Origin: an uncultured Bacillota bacterium
GTDB taxonomy: Bacteria; Bacillota; Clostridia; Caldicoprobacterales; UBA3941
NCBI GenBank assembly: GCA_937960725.1
Contig: CALGOY010000034.1
Location: forward strand, 1 to 8,977
DNA length: 8,977 nucleotides
Reading direction: 5' to 3'
Below are positions 5,826 to 8,977 of the stretch, one piece after another. The notes under the pieces were generated by a model. The model was given only the letters and a program-made list of their open reading frames with translations. It was not told where the DNA came from and did not search any database. How positions within the stretch are numbered: the first letter of the stretch is position 1; each line of letters opens with the position of its first letter. The translations under genes and the position numbers were made by a program.

Positions 5826-6866
5826 TTGAAAAAGATTATAGGATTATGTTTAATATTAGCGGTTATATTAATGTCATGTGGTCCAGGAAAGATTGAGGAA
5901 TACTCAAAGAGCATTTTTGCTATGGACACCATATTGGAGTTTAGGATATATGGCAATAAAAATGCCAAAAAAGCCTTGGATAAGGCTATTGAAAGGGTTA
6001 AGGAAATCGAAGATCGGATGAGCGCCACTAAAGAGGATAGCGATGTTGCAAAAATAAATGAGAATGCAGGGAAACAGCCCGTAAAGGTTCATGATGATAC
6101 TTTCTACGTTATTAAAAAGGCTCTGGAATACGGGAAGCTAACGGAGGGCGACTTTGATATTACGATACGCCCCCTTGTAGAGCTCTGGGATATTTTATCG
6201 GACAAGCCTAGGATTCCAGATGCAGAGGAGATAGAAGAGAAACTGGCCCTGGTGGATTATCGAAAGGTTAAACTAGATGAGGAGAATAAGACGGTATTTT
6301 TGGAAGAGGAAGGAATGGGTATAGACTTAGGAGCTATCGCCAAGGGATATGCGGGCGATGAAGTTACAAGAATCTTAAAAGAGGCGGGAGTTAAGAGTGC
6401 ACTGATCAATCTGGGGGGGAATGTTATAGTAATTGGCAGGAAGCCTGATGGCAGCCTATGGCGCATAGGGATACAAGATCCCAGGTCAGAAGAAACTGGC
6501 AAATCCCATATAGGGGTGTTGGAAGTAGAAGATGTTACGATAGTCAGTTCTGGGGATTATGAGAGGTATATGGTAGATATATATGAGAAAACTGGAGTCC
6601 GCTATCATCATATATTTGATCCCAAAACCGGCTCTCCTGCCCGCAGCGGACTCATGGCATGCACTATTGTAGCCTCAAGTTCTACCGATGCAGATGCTCT
6701 TTCTACCAGCCTTTTCATAAAAGGAAAGGACGAAGGATTTAAATTAATTGAAGAATTGGGCCAGGCTGAGGCCATAGCGATAACTGAAGATAAAGAAATA
6801 TATATGACAGAAGGCTTGGAAAATATGTTTGAGCAATATGGCGAAAGCTACAAGCTAAGCCATTGA
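5826..6866 (+). CDS. fmnB: FAD:protein FMN transferase (ApbE family lipoprotein)
   Basis: Transfers FMN from FAD onto a threonine of target proteins, here most likely PplA, on the outer face of the membrane. The 346-aa product (TTG start) has a signal peptide with lipobox LMSC (Cys18). ApbE motifs appear in order: AMDT near 32-35, GDFDITIRPL at 108-117, GMGIDLGAIAKGYA at 163-176, NLGGN at 195-199, SSGDYERY at 241-248, HHIFDPKTG at 261-269, and the metal-binding DADALST at 288-294. All expected conserved residues are present, so it should be active. It starts a tight gene series (25 bp to eetA, 12 bp to eetB, 10 bp to dmkB). The Listeria FmnB is likewise a lipoprotein encoded in the electron transfer locus. 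A run of seven G (6413-6419) encodes the LGGN motif. ApbE-type enzymes also serve Rnf and Nqr complexes, but no such genes are here. Confidence 0.93.
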   Translation: MKKIIGLCLILAVILMSCGPGKIEEYSKSIFAMDTILEFRIYGNKNAKKALDKAIERVKEIEDRMSATKEDSDVAKINENAGKQPVKVHDDTFYVIKKALEYGKLTEGDFDITIRPLVELWDILSDKPRIPDAEEIEEKLALVDYRKVKLDEENKTVFLEEEGMGIDLGAIAKGYAGDEVTRILKEAGVKSALINLGGNVIVIGRKPDGSLWRIGIQDPRSEETGKSHIGVLEVEDVTIVSSGDYERYMVDIYEKTGVRYHHIFDPKTGSPARSGLMACTIVASSSTDADALSTSLFIKGKDEGFKLIEELGQAEAIAITEDKEIYMTEGLENMFEQYGESYKLSH

Positions 6867-6891
6867 TCGTAAAATAGGAGGAAAATTTTTG

Positions 6892-7284
6892 GTGAAATTA
6901 AAAATAGGGGATATACTGGTCTATATTTTTATCCTGATATTAATAGGATTTAGCATATTGGGATTGCAGTGGTTGGGGGAGACTACAGAGGATAGGCGGC
7001 TGATTGTCGAAGTAGATGGCGAAATTGTGAAATCTATCGACCTAGATGAAATTGAACTTCCTCAGGATATTAGAATTGAAGCAGGGGATGGAGGATATAA
7101 TATTTTGCGAATCGCTAGGGATGGAGCTAAAGTTATTGAGGCTAACTGTCCGGATCAGGTTTGCGTTCGCTCCGCTAGAATTGTCGTTCCAGGGCAGACT
7201 ATTGTATGCCTTCCCCACCGGCTTATTATAAGAATAGAAGGCGGCGGGGAAGATGGAGGAAATATTGACAGCATAGCATCGTGA
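6892..7284 (+). CDS. eetA: Membrane-anchored NusG domain II protein (EetA-like)
   Basis: A 130-aa protein with one N-terminal membrane helix (about residues 8-28), followed by a NusG-II type domain (about 36-117) predicted to face outward. This is a stand-alone family unrelated in function to the transcription factor NusG. It has three cysteines in conserved-looking settings, CPDQVC (Cys86, Cys91) and IVCLPHR (Cys106), which may form a disulfide or bind a cofactor; neither can be shown from sequence. In the Listeria electron transfer locus the equivalent EetA, with EetB, is needed for electron flow from quinone to PplA. The exact biochemistry is unknown. AGGAGG (6876-6881) is followed by TTG at 6889 and GTG at 6892 in the same frame; I chose GTG (spacing 10), while TTG (spacing 7) would add one residue. 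Confidence 0.8.
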   Translation: MKLKIGDILVYIFILILIGFSILGLQWLGETTEDRRLIVEVDGEIVKSIDLDEIELPQDIRIEAGDGGYNILRIARDGAKVIEANCPDQVCVRSARIVVPGQTIVCLPHRLIIRIEGGGEDGGNIDSIAS

Positions 7285-7296
7285 GGTTATTTGATA

Positions 7297-7830
7297 ATGA
7301 ATAAAATTAAGAAAATGGTTTTGATAGCTTTGCTTATATCACAAGCCTTAGTTCTACATTATATCGAAGGATTCTTTCCAGTTCTTCTACCGGGCGTTAA
7401 GCTAGGACTGGCTAATATTATTACTCTTATAACTATAGTGCTATTTGGTTTTAAAGAGGCAATTGCTGTAGTAGTAATAAGATCTGTATTAGGACCTATT
7501 CTCGGGGGAAATCCTACTTCTATACTATACAGTCTATCAGGCGGGATACTGAGTAGCCTCATAATGTCTTTATTATATTTTAAGTATAGGAGATATTTTT
7601 CCTTAATAGGTATTAGCACAGCTGGGGCTGTATTTCACAATATTGGGCAATTGTTGGTGGCATCGTGGGTATTTGGCACTATTAGCATCTTGTATACATA
7701 TCTTCCTGTTTTGATGATTGCTGCAGCAGTGGCGGGATATTTTATAGGATTAGCTTCACACTATGTATTGAGATTTCTGAATGTCCATATTATTAAACCT
7801 AGTATGAAGAAAAAAGCTAAGAAAGGTTGA
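7297..7830 (+). CDS. eetB: Gx transporter family membrane protein (EetB-like)
   Basis: A 177-aa integral membrane protein with about five to six hydrophobic helices. It carries the family signature LPGVKLGLANIITL, then RSVLGPILGG and LSGGILSSLIM. The family is often annotated as heptaprenyl diphosphate synthase component I or as a Gx/ECF-S-like transporter. It lies directly upstream of a polyprenyl synthase here, which explains the old name, but it lacks any prenyl synthase motif. In Listeria the equivalent EetB works with EetA in extracellular electron transfer. The ATG at 7297 is preferred over an in-frame TTG at 7291: GAGGTT, which overlaps the eetA stop, stands 8 nt before it, so translation is likely coupled to eetA. 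The C-terminus is short and lysine-rich, as expected for a cytoplasmic tail. Confidence 0.85.
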   Translation: MNKIKKMVLIALLISQALVLHYIEGFFPVLLPGVKLGLANIITLITIVLFGFKEAIAVVVIRSVLGPILGGNPTSILYSLSGGILSSLIMSLLYFKYRRYFSLIGISTAGAVFHNIGQLLVASWVFGTISILYTYLPVLMIAAAVAGYFIGLASHYVLRFLNVHIIKPSMKKKAKKG

Positions 7831-7840
7831 GCTTAAAGCA

Positions 7841-8803
7841 ATGTGGAAGGACAATATTGTAGTCAGTAGCGAACTTGCAGAGGTTGAGCGCTGCATCCTC
7901 TCAGCGTTAAAGACGAGGCAAAAAGTATTGTCAACTGCAATTAAGGAATTGCTAGAATCAGGGGGAAAGAGGCTAAGGCCGGCTTTACTATTGCTATCGG
8001 GGAAATTTGGGAAATTTGATAAGGAAAAATTAGTACCCCTAGCGGCTAGCATAGAAATATTACATATGGCCACTTTAATCCACGATGATATTATAGATGA
8101 TTCTAAGCTTCGGCGCGGTGCACCCACTGTACAGGCAAAATGGGGAAAGGACACCGCTGTATTTACAGGAGATTTTTTGTTTGCCCGGGCATTTTCATTG
8201 ATAACGCAAAAGACTAGTTTAGAAAATCTCCAAAAGTTGGCCAAGGTTATTAGGTCAATATGCGAAGGGGAAATCGATCAGTTCAACGACCGTTTTAATA
8301 TGGATATTACTATACCGCAGTATTTGAAGCGAATCGGTAGAAAGACTGCCCTTTTGTTTGCCCTAAGCTGTAAGGTGGGAGCTCATGAAAGCGGCTGTAG
8401 CCCTAAGCTACAGCGAACTTTGTGGAAATTTGGATATAGCTTAGGCATGGCTTTTCAGATAACAGATGATCTATTGGACTTTAACGGGGCTATTGATAAA
8501 GTGGGAAAACCGGTTATGAGCGATTTTGCCAGCGGTGTATTTACTTTACCGGTTATATATACGCTAAAGCAAGAAAAATACAGGCGAAAAATAGAGGAGT
8601 TAATCGAGGGGAATGCTTTTACTAAAGAAGAGCTTATACAGGTTAAGGAGTGGACAGAAGAAAGCGGAGGTATGGAATACACCAAAAATTTAAATAGGCG
8701 ATATTTAGAAAAGGCATACAGACAGTTGGAGAATTTGCCCAAGATCTCGGCTAGGGATTGCCTGGAGGAGCTGGTTGAACTGTTGGAAGAAAGGCAGTAC
8801 TAA
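7841..8803 (+). CDS. dmkB: Polyprenyl diphosphate synthase (trans, long-chain)
   Basis: Condenses isopentenyl diphosphate onto an allylic primer to make a quinone side chain. The 320-aa protein has GGKRLRP at 41-47, the first Asp-rich motif HDDIID (81-86), the second Asp-rich motif ITDDLLDF (207-214), and GKP with the later TLP at 222-237. The residue five positions before the first Asp-rich motif is Ala77, small, which fits a long-chain product rather than farnesyl or geranylgeranyl. Length also fits heptaprenyl-type synthases. It is the last gene of the operon, 10 bp after eetB, with only a weak ribosome site (GAAAGG, 14 nt away), suggesting translational coupling. In the Listeria locus DmkB makes the tail of a demethylmenaquinone dedicated to extracellular electron transfer. 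The partner DmkA is not in the window. By sequence alone it could serve general menaquinone synthesis; the specific role is inferred from context. Confidence 0.88.
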   Translation: MWKDNIVVSSELAEVERCILSALKTRQKVLSTAIKELLESGGKRLRPALLLLSGKFGKFDKEKLVPLAASIEILHMATLIHDDIIDDSKLRRGAPTVQAKWGKDTAVFTGDFLFARAFSLITQKTSLENLQKLAKVIRSICEGEIDQFNDRFNMDITIPQYLKRIGRKTALLFALSCKVGAHESGCSPKLQRTLWKFGYSLGMAFQITDDLLDFNGAIDKVGKPVMSDFASGVFTLPVIYTLKQEKYRRKIEELIEGNAFTKEELIQVKEWTEESGGMEYTKNLNRRYLEKAYRQLENLPKISARDCLEELVELLEERQY

Positions 8804-8836
8804 TAAGGTTAAGTATTATTAAGGTTAATCTTATTA
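8801..8836. repeat. AT-rich inverted repeat at the dmkB stop codon
   Basis: TAATAAGGTTAA (8801-8812, includes the dmkB stop) faces TTAATCTTATTA (8825-8836): 12 bp with one G-U pair and a 12-nt loop. There is no T-run after it, so it is at best a weak terminator. The loop side also repeats ATTAAGGTTAA. Confidence 0.4.
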
Positions 8837-8859
8837 AAGCAAAAGGCTCAAAATAGCAC

Positions 8860-8888
8860 TTGCATGAAGCGGCTTTGAATGGTAGAAT
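8860..8888 (+). promoter_or_regulatory. Sigma-A promoter ahead of the T-box leader
   Basis: TTGCAT (8860-8865), 17-bp spacer, TAGAAT (8883-8888), with an extended -10 TG at 8880-8881. The predicted start is near 8895, about 25 nt before the T-box Stem I. A TTGACA at 8893-8898 could belong to a second overlapping promoter, but its -10 (TAGATA after 15 bp or GATAAA after 17 bp) is poorer and would start transcription inside Stem I. Confidence 0.65.
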
Positions 8889-8920
8889 AACTTTGACATA
8901 GCTGTAATAGATTTAGATAA

Positions 8921-8977
8921 ATGCGATGAAGGGGAATAGTAGGATACCTTTTTAACAGAGAGCAAAATCCATAGGCT
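8921..8977 (+). ncRNA. T-box riboswitch leader, 5' part only
   Basis: The order and spacing of motifs match the 5' half of T-box Stem I: the GA-rich kink-turn region GCGATGAAGGGGAAT (8923-8937), the AGTA of the specifier-loop 5' side (8938-8941), and the distal AGAGAG bulge motif (8957-8962). T-box leaders sense uncharged tRNA and control aminoacyl-tRNA synthetase, amino acid biosynthesis or transport genes. The specifier codon, the antiterminator (TGGNACCGCG-type box) and the controlled gene are beyond the window, so the amino acid cannot be read. Confidence 0.85.

Noticed and set aside
6413..6419. G7 tract in fmnB as a phase-variation site
   Set aside because: It encodes the conserved Leu-Gly-Gly-Asn motif, so the protein sequence explains most of it; weaker case than the C8 run in ndh2.
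7297..7830. eetB as a true subunit of heptaprenyl diphosphate synthase
   Set aside because: It is a multi-helix membrane protein without prenyl synthase motifs; the old family name comes from its position next to polyprenyl synthase genes.
7756..8244. A 162-codon open frame on the minus strand
   Set aside because: It lies antisense to eetB and dmkB, whose protein motifs are unmistakable, and its translation is low-complexity Ser/Phe-rich without family features.
8801..8836. Rho-independent terminator of the dmkB operon
   Set aside because: The inverted repeat is AT-rich with a 12-nt loop and no T-run follows, so I list it as a repeat only.

Overview
The window looks like a chromosomal segment of a low-GC, anaerobic Gram-positive bacterium, probably a member of the Clostridia. 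The genus cannot be read from the sequence. The evidence is the strong AGGAGG-type ribosome binding sites, TTG and GTG starts, a T-box leader, an oxygen-sensitive glycyl-radical enzyme, and lipoproteins with short Firmicute-type signal peptides. There are no mobile elements, CRISPR arrays, rRNA or tRNA genes.

Left part (1-3000): pyruvate formate-lyase (pflB, its first few codons lie before the window) is followed after 19 bp by its radical-SAM activase (pflA). A strong bidirectional terminator closes the pair and also serves the convergent gene on the other strand. This unit splits pyruvate to acetyl-CoA and formate.

Middle and right part (3010-8803): the remaining six genes match, family by family, the flavin-based extracellular electron transfer (FLEET/EET) locus described in Listeria monocytogenes. 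They are ndh2 (type II NADH dehydrogenase with an extra C-terminal membrane domain, minus strand), pplA (FMN-binding lipoprotein), fmnB (ApbE-type flavin transferase, itself a lipoprotein), eetA (membrane-anchored NusG-II domain protein), eetB (Gx transporter family membrane protein) and dmkB (polyprenyl diphosphate synthase for a dedicated quinone). The inferred electron path is NADH to Ndh2, to a demethylmenaquinone-type quinone with a DmkB-made tail, through EetA/EetB, to flavinylated PplA outside the membrane, and on to an extracellular acceptor. FmnB attaches FMN to PplA. The dmkA and fmnA homologues are not in the window.

Regulation: ndh2 and pplA are divergent across a 357-bp AT-rich spacer. 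The probable pplA promoter has its -10 element inside a palindrome that fits a Rex (NADH/NAD+ sensor) operator with one mismatch and also fits a B. subtilis-type Fnr site. pplA has its own terminator. fmnB-eetA-eetB-dmkB form a separate tight operon with its own candidate promoter.

Right edge (8804-8977): after dmkB there is a good extended -10 promoter and the first part of a T-box riboswitch Stem I. The gene it controls and the specifier codon lie beyond the window.
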